Shown piece after piece: positions 34,712 through 44,378 of a stretch of 64,000 bases of DNA (positions are counted from its first letter, which is position 1; every line of letters begins with the position of its first letter). The DNA is taken from contig CAVZUA010000037.1 in assembly GCA_963778385.1 (NCBI GenBank), forward strand, positions 18,342 through 82,341, read 5' to 3'. The stretch comes from DATARH01 sp963778385. GTDB taxonomy: Bacteria; Pseudomonadota; Alphaproteobacteria; ATCC43930; CGMCC-115725. The notes under the pieces were generated by a model. That model was not told the origin of the DNA. It worked only from the letters and a program-made list of their open reading frames with translations, and ran no database searches. Both the position numbers and the translations under genes were made by a program.

Positions 34712-37700
34712 CAATGAAGTACCCTTCGCCGCGAATCCTCGCTCTCGCTGACGATTTCTTCGAGGATCGCGATCTGCTCAGGACGGGCGCTCTGCAGATG
34801 CTGCTCGGCCAGTGTTTTGACCACGGCGTCACCACGGTCGAGATCGAGCTGGGCGATCAGCTCGTTCGCCAACCCACCGACCGTTAGATTGCCGATCGTG
34901 CTGGTCAGCGACATGTGGATGCCGATCGTCTCTTCGAGGTTCATCGCCACCTCGATTGCCATCAGCGAATCGACGCCGATCTCCGATAGCGGCCGGATGC
35001 GCGGAATATCCTCCTCGCGCGCGTGCAGGATATGGGCAAGCTGCACGACGATGATGTCGGTGAGCGTGCGCTGCACGCTCTCGATGCCTTCGGTGCGCGC
35101 CAGCTCGTAGAGATCGACGTGGTGCGCCAAGCGTCCCGGTTCCGCCTGATCGCCCCGCACCATGCTCGCATAGGTCGGCGAGGTGAGAACCGGCAGCCGG
35201 TCGGCGGTGAAGATACCCTCGGTCGGCGAGATGGTCATCACCGCAAGATTGGCGGTCTGTGGCTGCTCGAGAGCCCGCGCCATCAGATCGAGCGCGTCGC
35301 GCGCCCGCATGCCGCGGACGCCGATTAGTTTTTGGAAGCGGGCGCGTAGGCGCTCGGACCGTGCCAGCACGCCGACATCGGTGATCGGCCCCCAGCCGAT
35401 CGCCAATGCCCTCAGCCCGTCCTGGCGGCGACGCCGAGCGATGCCCTCCATATAGGCATTGGCGGCAACGTAATTGCCCTGACCCGGATTGCCGACGAGG
35501 GTCGTCGCCGACGAAAACAGAACGAAATATTCGAGCGGCATGCCGCGCGTGAGGCGATCGAGATTGTCGGCGCCGAGCACCTTTGGCGCCAGCACCCGGT
35601 GGAAGCGCTCCTCGTCGAGGTTCGCCAGCAGCCCATCCTCGAGCACCATCGCGGCGTGCAGGACGCCGACAACCGGTGGCATCGTCTGGTGGATGTGCTG
35701 GAAGACACGCTCGACCGCACGCCGATCGGCGATGTCGCACGGCTCAGCGTAAATCTGTACGCCGCGCCCCGCCAGCTGCGCCAACTCCGCTTTCGCTTCC
35801 TCGGTGGCGGCGCCGCGACGGCCGAGCAGCACCAGATGACGGGCGCCGTGATCGACGAGCCACTTTGCGGCTTCCCAGCCGAACCCGCCAAATCCGCCGG
35901 TGATGACATGCGTGCCACCGGGATTGACGGCAAACGGGCGGGTCGGCCGCGTCACCAACTCCGGCGCGGGCGAGGTGACGACGATCTTCCCGATGTGACC
36001 CGAATGTTGCATCAGGTGAAAGGCTTCGTGGATCGCATCGGCCTTGAAGACGGTATACGGCAACGGCGTCAACTCGCCTTGCTCCAGCTGCTTCATCAGG
36101 CGAGAAAATGCCTTCTGGCCGATATTGCTCTGCCCGACCATCAACTGGTCGATATCGACGCCGAAATAGGTGAGGTTCTTGCGGAATGGCCGCAGCCCGA
36201 TATGGGTGTTCGCGATGTAATCACGCTTGCCGATCTCGACAAAGCGCCCGAACGGCCGCAGACAGCTGACGCCCCGTTCCATCGCCTCGCCGGCAAGGCT
36301 GTTGAGCACGACATCGACGCCGATCTTGGTGATCGAGCGAACATCCTCGACAAAAGTATTCGATCGCGAATCGAGCACATGGTCGACGCCCAGCGCGGTC
36401 AGCAGATCGCGCTTGGCGGTCGAGCCCGCCGTAGCGATGACCTTTGCGCCGCGGCCGCGAGCAATCTGAGCCGCCGCCATGCCGACGCCGCCGGCGCCGC
36501 CATGGATCAGCACCCACTCACCGCGCTTCAGCCGAGCCAGGGTGACGAGCGAATAATATGCCGTCAGGAAGGCGACTGGAACGGTCGCTCCCGCCTCGGT
36601 GCTGATCGCATCCGGCAGTTTCGCGACGCAGCCGGCGGCGACCGTCACATGCGTCGAAAACGCCGAAGCGGCGAACGCGACGACCCGATCGCCGCGCCGC
36701 AGGTTCGTCACTCCCGATCCGACCTGAACAATCCGACCGGCGCATTCGCAGCCTAGTGTCGCGCCGGTGACTCCGTCCTCGATGATGTCGTCGGACAGCA
36801 GCGACAATGACCACATCAGGTCGCGGAAATTAAGACCGGTCGCCTCGACCGCGATCTCGACCTCATGCGGGCCCGGACGCACTCGCTCGCTGACCTCCCA
36901 TTGGAGGCGCTGACCGGAGGAAAGCCGCCGCTGCAACCGGATCGCGGGTATGTGCGGCAAGGACGTGCGGTCGAGAACACGCTTGATCCGGTCGACCCGC
37001 ATCGCACGGATCGAAGTCTCGTCGATCTGGAGCTCGGTTTCGGCCGTTCCCGACAGGATGATTTCGCGCAGCCGAGCCGCGACGACGCCGGACGCCAATT
37101 GCGGCGCGATGTCGATGCGGCGCACATCCAACGCGGGAAACTCGTTCGCGACGGTTCGGGAAAAGGCCCAGAGACCGGTTGCCAGCGGGTCCACCTTGGC
37201 GCCGCCGCACGGCAGCGCGCCGTGATACAAGTGCCAGATCGTCGCCGGTGTCGAGCCGAATCGCTCGACACAGGTCTTGATTTCCAAGCAGCGGGCGGTG
37301 AGCAGCTCCATCGTGTCGGGCTGCGTGGCCCCGGTACCGACGAAGTGGATGATCGTATCTGGAGCCGGGTCGGAGAACCTGACCGAGTGCGACACCGCGG
37401 CGTCGATGCCCTGTCGGCGCAGCTGTTCGACCAGTTCGGCGCCGATCCGCGCGTCTGTGCCGGTCGGCTCGGCGAGGACGATCGCAAATCGGCGCGATGA
37501 CGGCGACTCAGCATCGTCGCCGCGAGCCGCGGCGGCTGCCGCCTCGGCAAAGAGCAGCGATGTCAACCCGCAGCCGGTGCGGAGAACATGCGTGTGGGTG
37601 TTGACGAACCCCGCGCGCTCCGCAGCGGCTACCCATTCCTCGGGCCGACGCGACCGGCGGGCCGAATGGTCCGCTCCCTCGTCGAGGAAAGAACCGGGGT

Positions 37701-40700
37701 CCAGACCGATGCCCATGTCGCGGAAGACCGAGGGATGGGCCTCGGCGGCCAGCAGCACCCCGCGTGGCGCCAGGACCTTGCGCAGATCGGTGAAATCAAA
37801 TGTAGCCGGCAGCCGATACAGGCTGTCAACTCCGACGACGAGATCGAACTCTCCGAGTCCCTCGGCAGTGTCTTGTTCCGCCAGCACGATGCTGCCGTTG
37901 AGCGGAAGCGCACGCCGCGCCGCGTCGCAGCGGCGGCGGTCCGGCTCCAACAGCGTCAGCGTGATGTCCCGACGCTGCTGCAGCGCGAGCAGCGACTGCG
38001 TCAGCGGCCCGTAGCCCAGTTGCAGCACCCGGACTGCTCGGTTTCGCGGCAGGACGATGTCATCATCGACCAGCCGGGCAACGGTGTCGCTGGCTTCGAC
38101 CAGCGATTTCGTCGCGAGGTCGTAAAAATCGAGGACGGTCGGCGTGAGGATCGAGTTGGCCGGCATCAGGATCGCGCTGTGCCGCGCCGTATGTGCCGCG
38201 AGGCCCGCGAGCACGCCGGCGATCATCAGTTCCGCTGCGCAATCGGGGTGCTCGTTCGCCAGTTCCCGGACAACCGATGTCGTGCTCGGAAACAGCGGAT
38301 CCCCCACCATCAGCCATCGGCCGCCGGCACTTTCAGCCAGCCCAGCGGCCTCGAGACTTCCAAGCACCACGCTCAGCCAGGCCCGCAACTCTCCCGGCAC
38401 GCGACCGGCGCCGACCAGCAGATCGATGTCGACAATCGAATCGTCGGCCAAGGCTACGGCGATTTCATAGGCCGCTGCCATCGCACAGCCCTCGACAAGC
38501 AGGCCGGCCTCGCTCGGCGACGTCGCAGGATTGCCGATCAAGGCTCTGGCGCGACCCCGGCCGAGAATCGCGTCGACGCCGACCGCAAGGCCGGTATTGC
38601 CAAGGATGCCGCCGTCGATAAGCTGCGGCAATTCGACAAACGAAGCAGTCTCCAGATTGGCAGGGCGCCTGATCTGCGCGGCCTGACAATACACACCCCG
38701 CAAGATTGCGATCAGCGAACCGTCCGCCCCAAGAAACGTGTAGTTGGCGACGATCGCCCGCTCGTTCTTGCTCAACACCTCGATCAGGGCTTGTTGCGGC
38801 GCTACGCCGGGAAGGAACAGCGCCGCTTCGTCCAGCCTCACTGGAAGATAGCTGACGCCGCGCTCTTCGGCGTGGAGTTCGGGGAACACGGTAATCAGCC
38901 CATGACAGCAGGCATCGAGCCGAACCGGGTCCAAGGCAAACGGCACACCGGCTTTCGCGGGAGCGAGATCGACCTTGATCAAACCACCGTCAAAGGCCTT
39001 GGCGCTGGTGAGCAGGCGAAAGGCGGGGCCGTATTCGAGACCGCAGGCGCTCGCAACGCGGTAGACGGCCTGGGCCGGGATCACCTGCGCGTGTCCCCGT
39101 TCCGGCGGCAGCGCCAAAGCGGCCCGCGCGTCGGCATGAAACATCTTCGCGCGGCAATGCTGCGTCCAACTTGCTTGCGACAAGCGGGGGCGGCTGAAAA
39201 TCTCGATCGTGTTTGAATTCGGCGACACCCGCGTCATGACCTCGCGGGTCTCGCCGTTGGTCAGATCGAGCGGGTTGAGAATTTCGAAGCTGCTGAGCAG
39301 AACCTGCTTGCTGCCGAGCCACTCGTTCGCCACCGCGAAGGCGATTTCCAGAAAGCCGGTCCCCGGGAAGATCGTCTGCTCGCCGACGCAATGATCGCCG
39401 AGCGCCGGGAACAGCGACGTATCGATATGGGCGCGCCAGACGAGTTCGTCGCCATTGCCGCGGACGCCACTGAACGGATGACGCTCGGTGTCGACCATCC
39501 CGGTCGCCTCCTGCGTGGGCGCATAGCGAAAGCTCCGCTGCTGCCAGGGATAGATCGGCAGGGCGACGGCGGCACCTGGATCGGAGCCGAAAATTTTGTC
39601 GGTGTCGAGCCGGACACCACTGATGAAGGCGCGCGATACAACCCGGTCAACAGGGTCTCTTTCCTGGTCGTTGCGATCGAGCAGGGCGAGCAGGGCTGTG
39701 CGCTCGCCCTCCACCTCGGAATTGTCCGAGATATGCCGCAGCAAGGTACTGCGCGGCCCGATTTCGACAAAGAAACGCACACCGCACTTAGCCATCTCGC
39801 GAACGCCGGCGAGAAACTGCACCGGCTCGCGGACATTGCGCCACCAATACCCCGCGTCCAACTGCCGGCCGGGCATGGCCGAGCCGGTGACGGTGGAAAT
39901 GAAGGCGACATCGGTATCGCGCGGCGTCAGCCCACGCAAATCCGCAAGCAGCGGTGCGTGGACCGGTTCCATCATCGCGGTGTGGAACGGATAGTCGAGA
40001 CCGAGATCGAGCAGCGCGATTTCGCGTCCCGACGCCATCTTTTTCAGCGTGGCGATGCCCTCGGCGGAGCCGGCGACAGTAATCGCGCGTGAACTGTTCA
40101 CCGCGGCGATTTCGACCCCGTCGACATTGGCGAGCGTATATTCCAGCTCATCGAGCGAGGAGAGAACTGCAGCCATACGGCCGGCGCCGCGGACCAGCTC
40201 CTGGTGCTTGCTGCGGTAGTAGATCACCTCGGCGGCGGCGCGGGTATCGAGGGCGCCGGTCGCCTCGGCCGCCGCGACCTCGCCAACGCTATGCCCGATC
40301 GTCGCGACCGGCCGCAGGCCGCGCGCCTGCAGCGCTGCAGTACCCGCTGATTGGATCGCGAAAATCAGCGGTTGCGCGACGGCTGTCAAATCGAGCCGCT
40401 GGCCTAGCGCCTCGTCAAAAAGCGCCTCTTTCAGCGACCAGCCCGACATTTCGCGAAAGTATTCGTCGACCAGATCGAACTGGGCACGAAACGCGGCATT
40501 GTGGCGATAGGCGACGATGCCCATGCCCACCCACTGGCTGCCATTGCCCGAATAGACAAAGCCGACCGGCAATGCGTCGCCGATGGCGGTGCCCGTAGTC
40601 AGGCGTGGATCGTCGGAGCCGGCGACGAGGGCGTTGAGGGCTTCTCTCACCTGTGGGGCGCGTGTCGTTGAGACAATCGCGCGGCTCGTCAGCCCATCAC

Positions 40701-42171
40701 GGTGGTAGGCGATGGCGCTGGCGAGTATTGCCGCGTCGCCATCCGAGAGCCCCACCAGCCGCTCGGCATATCCCCGCGCGAGTTCGGTCAGCGCCCCCTT
40801 GGAAGCCGCCGTCAATGCAAAAAATCCGCTATTCGCAGCCGGGCGCCAATGGGCGGACGGCTTCGGCGACGCCTCCGGCGGGGCGATCACGACATGCGCA
40901 TTCGTGCCGCCAAAACCAAACGAATTGATCCCCGCGCAACTGCGATCGATATCGCCGAGCGGCAGCGTATCCGTGCAAACGCGCAGGTTCAGTTCGTCAA
41001 ACGGTATGGCCGGATTGAGCGTGGCGGCGTGCAGCGAGCGCGGAAACAGCCCGGACTTCAGCGACAACATCCCCTTCAGCAGACCCGCAAGTCCGGAGGC
41101 CGCCTCGGTATGGCCGATATTTGTCTTGACCGAGCCGATCGGCAACGGTGCGGTTCGGGCGCGACCGAGCGTCGAGCCGAGCGCCTCGGCTTCGATTGGA
41201 TCACCGACCGGGGTTCCGGTGCCGTGCGCCTCGACAAAGGCAAGACGGTTGGGGTCGATGCCCGCCCGCGAATAGACGCGCTCCAGCAGCGCAGCCTGCA
41301 TCGCCGCGGAGGGCAGCGAGATACCGTTCGTGCGCCCGTCGGAATTGACGTCCGACGCGAGGATCAAGCCATGGACGGGCGTAGGGCCCGCAGCCGCCTG
41401 CGCCGCTTTCCGTAGCACCAGGACAGCGCCGCCCTCGGCGCGGACATAACCGTCGGCATCGGCCGAGAATGCGTGACAGAGGCCGGTCGGCGACAGCATC
41501 GAGGCTTGCGAGAACGAGACGAATTCCGCGGCGCTGGCGATGACGTTGATGCCGCCGACGATCGCGGTGTCGACGCGGCCGCTGCGCAGCGCCTCGCAAG
41601 CCTGATGCAAGGCGACCAGCGATGACGAGCAGGCCGTGTCGATCGTGACGCTCGGGCCGTGCAAGTCGAAAATGTAGGAGACCCGGTTGGCAAGGATGGC
41701 GAGCGCGTTGCCGGTGGCGAAATGCGGGTCGGCGATGGCATAATCGGCGAACATCGAGTGCGCGTAGTCGGTCTGCGACCCGCCGACAAAAACCCCGGTG
41801 TCGCTGCCGGCGAGCGACGACGGCGGTATGCCCGCGTCTTCAAGCGCTTCCCAGGTCAGTTGCAGCAGGATCCGCTGTTGCGGATCCATCTGTTCGGCCT
41901 CGCGCGGCGAGATGCCGAAGACGCTGGGATCAAATCCCCAAACATCGTCTAGCACGCCCGCCGCCCAGGTATAGGTCTTGCCGCGTTCCTGTCGTCGCGG
42001 ATGGCCAAAACGCTGCAATGAGAAACGGTCCGGCGGCACCTGCGTCACGGCGCATCTGCCATCGATCAGTAGACGCCACAGACTTTCGATCGAGTCCGCG
42101 CCGGGCAGACGGCACGACCACCCGACAATGGCAATATTGTCGCGCTCGCGAAGATGATGAATTTCTGCCAC
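34711..42171 (-). CDS. Highly reducing type I polyketide synthase (KS-AT-DH-MT-like-ER-KR-ACP)
   Basis: A ~2486-residue single-module synthase. KS has Cys181 in DTACSSSLVA, His316 in EAHGTGTPVGDP and His354 in KTNIGHTEAA. AT has Ser628 in GHSVGEVA. DH has His927 in GDHCVGEQTIFPG. A region at ~1330-1540 has a methyltransferase fold (VRVLQLGYGPL) with a weak SAM motif. ER at ~1745-2070 has IHGGAGGVGMAAAQ; KR at ~2080-2280 has ITGGFGGFGW and GNYVAANAYMEG; ACP Ser2402 is in GVDSLMAIE. There is no thioesterase or reductase domain. All core residues are intact, predicting a saturated chain built iteratively. The start is uncertain: GTG at 42171 just precedes the KS; the frame is open to a TTG at 42300. 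It leads a five-gene operon. Confidence 0.93.
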   Translation of the reverse strand: MAEIHHLRERDNIAIVGWSCRLPGADSIESLWRLLIDGRCAVTQVPPDRFSLQRFGHPRRQERGKTYTWAAGVLDDVWGFDPSVFGISPREAEQMDPQQRILLQLTWEALEDAGIPPSSLAGSDTGVFVGGSQTDYAHSMFADYAIADPHFATGNALAILANRVSYIFDLHGPSVTIDTACSSSLVALHQACEALRSGRVDTAIVGGINVIASAAEFVSFSQASMLSPTGLCHAFSADADGYVRAEGGAVLVLRKAAQAAAGPTPVHGLILASDVNSDGRTNGISLPSAAMQAALLERVYSRAGIDPNRLAFVEAHGTGTPVGDPIEAEALGSTLGRARTAPLPIGSVKTNIGHTEAASGLAGLLKGMLSLKSGLFPRSLHAATLNPAIPFDELNLRVCTDTLPLGDIDRSCAGINSFGFGGTNAHVVIAPPEASPKPSAHWRPAANSGFFALTAASKGALTELARGYAERLVGLSDGDAAILASAIAYHRDGLTSRAIVSTTRAPQVREALNALVAGSDDPRLTTGTAIGDALPVGFVYSGNGSQWVGMGIVAYRHNAAFRAQFDLVDEYFREMSGWSLKEALFDEALGQRLDLTAVAQPLIFAIQSAGTAALQARGLRPVATIGHSVGEVAAAEATGALDTRAAAEVIYYRSKHQELVRGAGRMAAVLSSLDELEYTLANVDGVEIAAVNSSRAITVAGSAEGIATLKKMASGREIALLDLGLDYPFHTAMMEPVHAPLLADLRGLTPRDTDVAFISTVTGSAMPGRQLDAGYWWRNVREPVQFLAGVREMAKCGVRFFVEIGPRSTLLRHISDNSEVEGERTALLALLDRNDQERDPVDRVVSRAFISGVRLDTDKIFGSDPGAAVALPIYPWQQRSFRYAPTQEATGMVDTERHPFSGVRGNGDELVWRAHIDTSLFPALGDHCVGEQTIFPGTGFLEIAFAVANEWLGSKQVLLSSFEILNPLDLTNGETREVMTRVSPNSNTIEIFSRPRLSQASWTQHCRAKMFHADARAALALPPERGHAQVIPAQAVYRVASACGLEYGPAFRLLTSAKAFDGGLIKVDLAPAKAGVPFALDPVRLDACCHGLITVFPELHAEERGVSYLPVRLDEAALFLPGVAPQQALIEVLSKNERAIVANYTFLGADGSLIAILRGVYCQAAQIRRPANLETASFVELPQLIDGGILGNTGLAVGVDAILGRGRARALIGNPATSPSEAGLLVEGCAMAAAYEIAVALADDSIVDIDLLVGAGRVPGELRAWLSVVLGSLEAAGLAESAGGRWLMVGDPLFPSTTSVVRELANEHPDCAAELMIAGVLAGLAAHTARHSAILMPANSILTPTVLDFYDLATKSLVEASDTVARLVDDDIVLPRNRAVRVLQLGYGPLTQSLLALQQRRDITLTLLEPDRRRCDAARRALPLNGSIVLAEQDTAEGLGEFDLVVGVDSLYRLPATFDFTDLRKVLAPRGVLLAAEAHPSVFRDMGIGLDPGSFLDEGADHSARRSRRPEEWVAAAERAGFVNTHTHVLRTGCGLTSLLFAEAAAAAARGDDAESPSSRRFAIVLAEPTGTDARIGAELVEQLRRQGIDAAVSHSVRFSDPAPDTIIHFVGTGATQPDTMELLTARCLEIKTCVERFGSTPATIWHLYHGALPCGGAKVDPLATGLWAFSRTVANEFPALDVRRIDIAPQLASGVVAARLREIILSGTAETELQIDETSIRAMRVDRIKRVLDRTSLPHIPAIRLQRRLSSGQRLQWEVSERVRPGPHEVEIAVEATGLNFRDLMWSLSLLSDDIIEDGVTGATLGCECAGRIVQVGSGVTNLRRGDRVVAFAASAFSTHVTVAAGCVAKLPDAISTEAGATVPVAFLTAYYSLVTLARLKRGEWVLIHGGAGGVGMAAAQIARGRGAKVIATAGSTAKRDLLTALGVDHVLDSRSNTFVEDVRSITKIGVDVVLNSLAGEAMERGVSCLRPFGRFVEIGKRDYIANTHIGLRPFRKNLTYFGVDIDQLMVGQSNIGQKAFSRLMKQLEQGELTPLPYTVFKADAIHEAFHLMQHSGHIGKIVVTSPAPELVTRPTRPFAVNPGGTHVITGGFGGFGWEAAKWLVDHGARHLVLLGRRGAATEEAKAELAQLAGRGVQIYAEPCDIADRRAVERVFQHIHQTMPPVVGVLHAAMVLEDGLLANLDEERFHRVLAPKVLGADNLDRLTRGMPLEYFVLFSSATTLVGNPGQGNYVAANAYMEGIARRRRQDGLRALAIGWGPITDVGVLARSERLRARFQKLIGVRGMRARDALDLMARALEQPQTANLAVMTISPTEGIFTADRLPVLTSPTYASMVRGDQAEPGRLAHHVDLYELARTEGIESVQRTLTDIIVVQLAHILHAREEDIPRIRPLSEIGVDSLMAIEVAMNLEETIGIHMSLTSTIGNLTVGGLANELIAQLDLDRGDAVVKTLAEQHLQSARPEQIAILEEIVSESEDSRRRVLH

Positions 42172-42377
42172 TGGCCCCCCGAATTGTCCCCGTAGCGCGT
42201 AGGTAGTCTCCCCGGAGGGTCGCGCGACCACAGGCACGGCAAAGCTAACAGCCTGCGGCAATTGGAGCAACGCCGTAGGCGGACAACCCTTCGTTATCAA
42301 CCGTTCGGTCGACGCAAAACACAGGCCAAAACACGGTACGGGATTTAACGTGGAGAAGTTCCGCTTTGCCCCGCGAT

Positions 42378-42991
42378 ATGTCCGGCGAGTGGGCGGACGC
42401 CATTCTCGTCACCGAGACAAACCAGTATTTGATGAAGCGACGGGACGATCTTCCCTGTTTGATTTTCCCCAATCAGTGGTCGTTCTTAGGCGACGGCCTC
42501 GAACGAGGTGAGACGTCGGAACAAGCCCTGCACAGAGAATTGCTCGAAGAACCCGACCTCCGCGGGCGCACGTCGCGTCTCTCACCGATCGGCGAAGTCA
42601 CCTTGCCATTTCCGACCCCGCGCGTGGAGCACGTCGACTTCTTTGCCGCGCCATCGCGGTCTCGAAGTCGCAGCGTTCATCTTGTCGGAGAGAACCGAGA
42701 TGCGGCAAGTTCTCCGCCGAAGAACTTGCCGTGCCCGTCCATGTTGCGGTGGTGCCGCTCTACGCACGGGGCGATCAACTCGTCCGGCCGCCGGCTCCTA
42801 TTCCCGGCGGCAGGCGTTTCAACGCCGCGCAAAACGCGGAGAAATTCCTTGCCACCCTACTTCAGGATGATAGGTTGCTGCCGCAAGGCATTCCGGTCTC
42901 GGATGACGGCTCGTCTCGTTACCCCCGGCACAGCAACTTGAACGACTTATGCGATAGCAGCCCACGATTCAGGCACCGTCGAGAGTGGTAA
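42378..42991 (+). pseudogene. Frameshifted NUDIX hydrolase
   Basis: The first ~95 codons encode a NUDIX domain with the box GDGLERGETSEQALHRELLE(E) (GX5EX7REUXEEX pattern) after WADAILVTETNQYLMKRRDD. Downstream the homologous reading continues in two other frames: RGLEVAAFILSERTEMR near 42650-42705, then FSAEELAVPVHVAVVPLYAR near 42711-42765. At least two indels are therefore needed to restore it. The NUDIX box is intact, but the C-terminal half would be lost. It lies divergent from the PKS promoter. Confidence 0.65.
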
Positions 42992-43107
42992 GAGCGAACG
43001 CAAGTCAGATGCCTCGGCCGTTATCGGAAACCCCGCAGTGTACGGTTTGTCGCGACCATCTCAGCGCCGGCATGGTCCTGCCTCCCGCGTTATGCCGAAC
43101 CTAACGC

Positions 43108-44268
43108 ATGAGAATCGTTGCCTATCTTCTGCTCGCATTGCTCCCGGCTGGGTGCTCCTGGCTCCCCACGGTCGGTCCGACCGCCGTCGCCATCAGCGAG
43201 CAGGCCACGGTCGATGGGGAACCCCGTTTCGATATCATCGAAGTGGACGACCGGATCGTTCACACCCTTCTGAGCCAGCCGGAGCCTAGTTTTCAGACGC
43301 TGTTCGGCCGCTTCGGCAAGCCTGCGGTGCCGACAATCTCCGTCGGCGACACGGTGGTCGTCTCGATCTGGGAAGGGGGAGACGAGACTCTTTTCGGCAG
43401 CGGCGTGATTGTTGAAGGAATGGGTGCGGCAACCGGCTCCCGCGGCATCACCTTGCCGACGCAAATCGTACCACCGGACGGGATGATCACCGTTCCGTTT
43501 GTGGGTCGCGTCTTGGTCAAGGGGCGGACGGCGGCACAGGCGCAGATGCTGATCCAGACGCTGCTCACCGGGAAGACGGCGTCGCCACAGGTCATCGTCA
43601 ACGTCCCCAGCAGCGCGCAACACACGGTCACCGTCGCCGGCGAAGTCATCAGGGGCGCGCGCGTCCCGCTAACGCCCAGCGGCGATCGCCTGCTCGACGT
43701 CATCGCCTCGGCAGGCGGTCCGCAGGGACCGCTATTTGACGTCTACGTCAGGCTGTCGCGCAACGGCGTGACGACGACCATTCCATTCCAGACCCTGGTC
43801 GATAACCCGGCGGAAAATGTCTACGTTTGGCCGGGCGATGTGCTGACTCTCATCCGCGTCCCGCATAGTTTCGCGGCCTTTGGCGAGAGCGGGCGGAACG
43901 CTCAAATCACCTTCGACCAGCCAAAGCTCGACCTCGCCCAGGCGATCGCAAAGAGTAATGGCCTCAACGACGATAAGGCCGACCCCGTTGGCGTGTTCCT
44001 GCTGCGCGAGGAGCCGTTGCCGCTGGTCAAGAAGTTTCATGGTGGCACATTCGATTGGCCGACGGCGCAGGTCCCAGTGGTCTACCATTTCAATCTGCAA
44101 GAGGCGAAAACGTATTTCATCGCGCAACACTTCCAAATCCATAACAATGATATAGTGTATGTCGCACCAGCCAGAGCCAACATGATCCAGAAGTTCTTCG
44201 GCTTATTTGGTACAATTACGACGCCGGTGATCACCGGCGCCGCCGTGAACAATTCTGTCCCCCGCTGA
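43108..44268 (+). CDS. Polysaccharide export lipoprotein (Wza/KpsD-like)
   Basis: A 386-residue outer-membrane export protein. The N-terminus MRIVAYLLLALLPAGCSWL is a lipoprotein signal with lipobox LPAGC. Next comes a polysaccharide-export domain (TISVGDTVVVSIWEGG), then SLBB-like segments (QVIVNVPSSAQHTVTVAGEV; NVYVWPGDVLTLI) and a C-terminal hydrophobic helix that may span the outer membrane as in Wza. No Wzc, KpsM/T or flippase gene lies nearby, so partners must be elsewhere. It suggests that the glycan made by this locus is exported. Confidence 0.88.
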   Translation: MRIVAYLLLALLPAGCSWLPTVGPTAVAISEQATVDGEPRFDIIEVDDRIVHTLLSQPEPSFQTLFGRFGKPAVPTISVGDTVVVSIWEGGDETLFGSGVIVEGMGAATGSRGITLPTQIVPPDGMITVPFVGRVLVKGRTAAQAQMLIQTLLTGKTASPQVIVNVPSSAQHTVTVAGEVIRGARVPLTPSGDRLLDVIASAGGPQGPLFDVYVRLSRNGVTTTIPFQTLVDNPAENVYVWPGDVLTLIRVPHSFAAFGESGRNAQITFDQPKLDLAQAIAKSNGLNDDKADPVGVFLLREEPLPLVKKFHGGTFDWPTAQVPVVYHFNLQEAKTYFIAQHFQIHNNDIVYVAPARANMIQKFFGLFGTITTPVITGAAVNNSVPR

Positions 44269-44378
44269 GCGTGTCGAAGCCTCGGCATTGAGCCGGTACG
44301 CGAAGTTCTTCGTTGAATTGCGGCTAACCCAATTTTGTTGAGGCTGGATCTGGCCGCAGGCGTGCGGCGACGGCGCGA

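Noticed and set aside
37588..39216. 542-codon open frame opposite the PKS, and other long plus-strand frames in 34-42 kb
   Set aside because: They are antisense to intact PKS domains with conserved catalytic residues; the products are low-complexity Arg-rich sequences.
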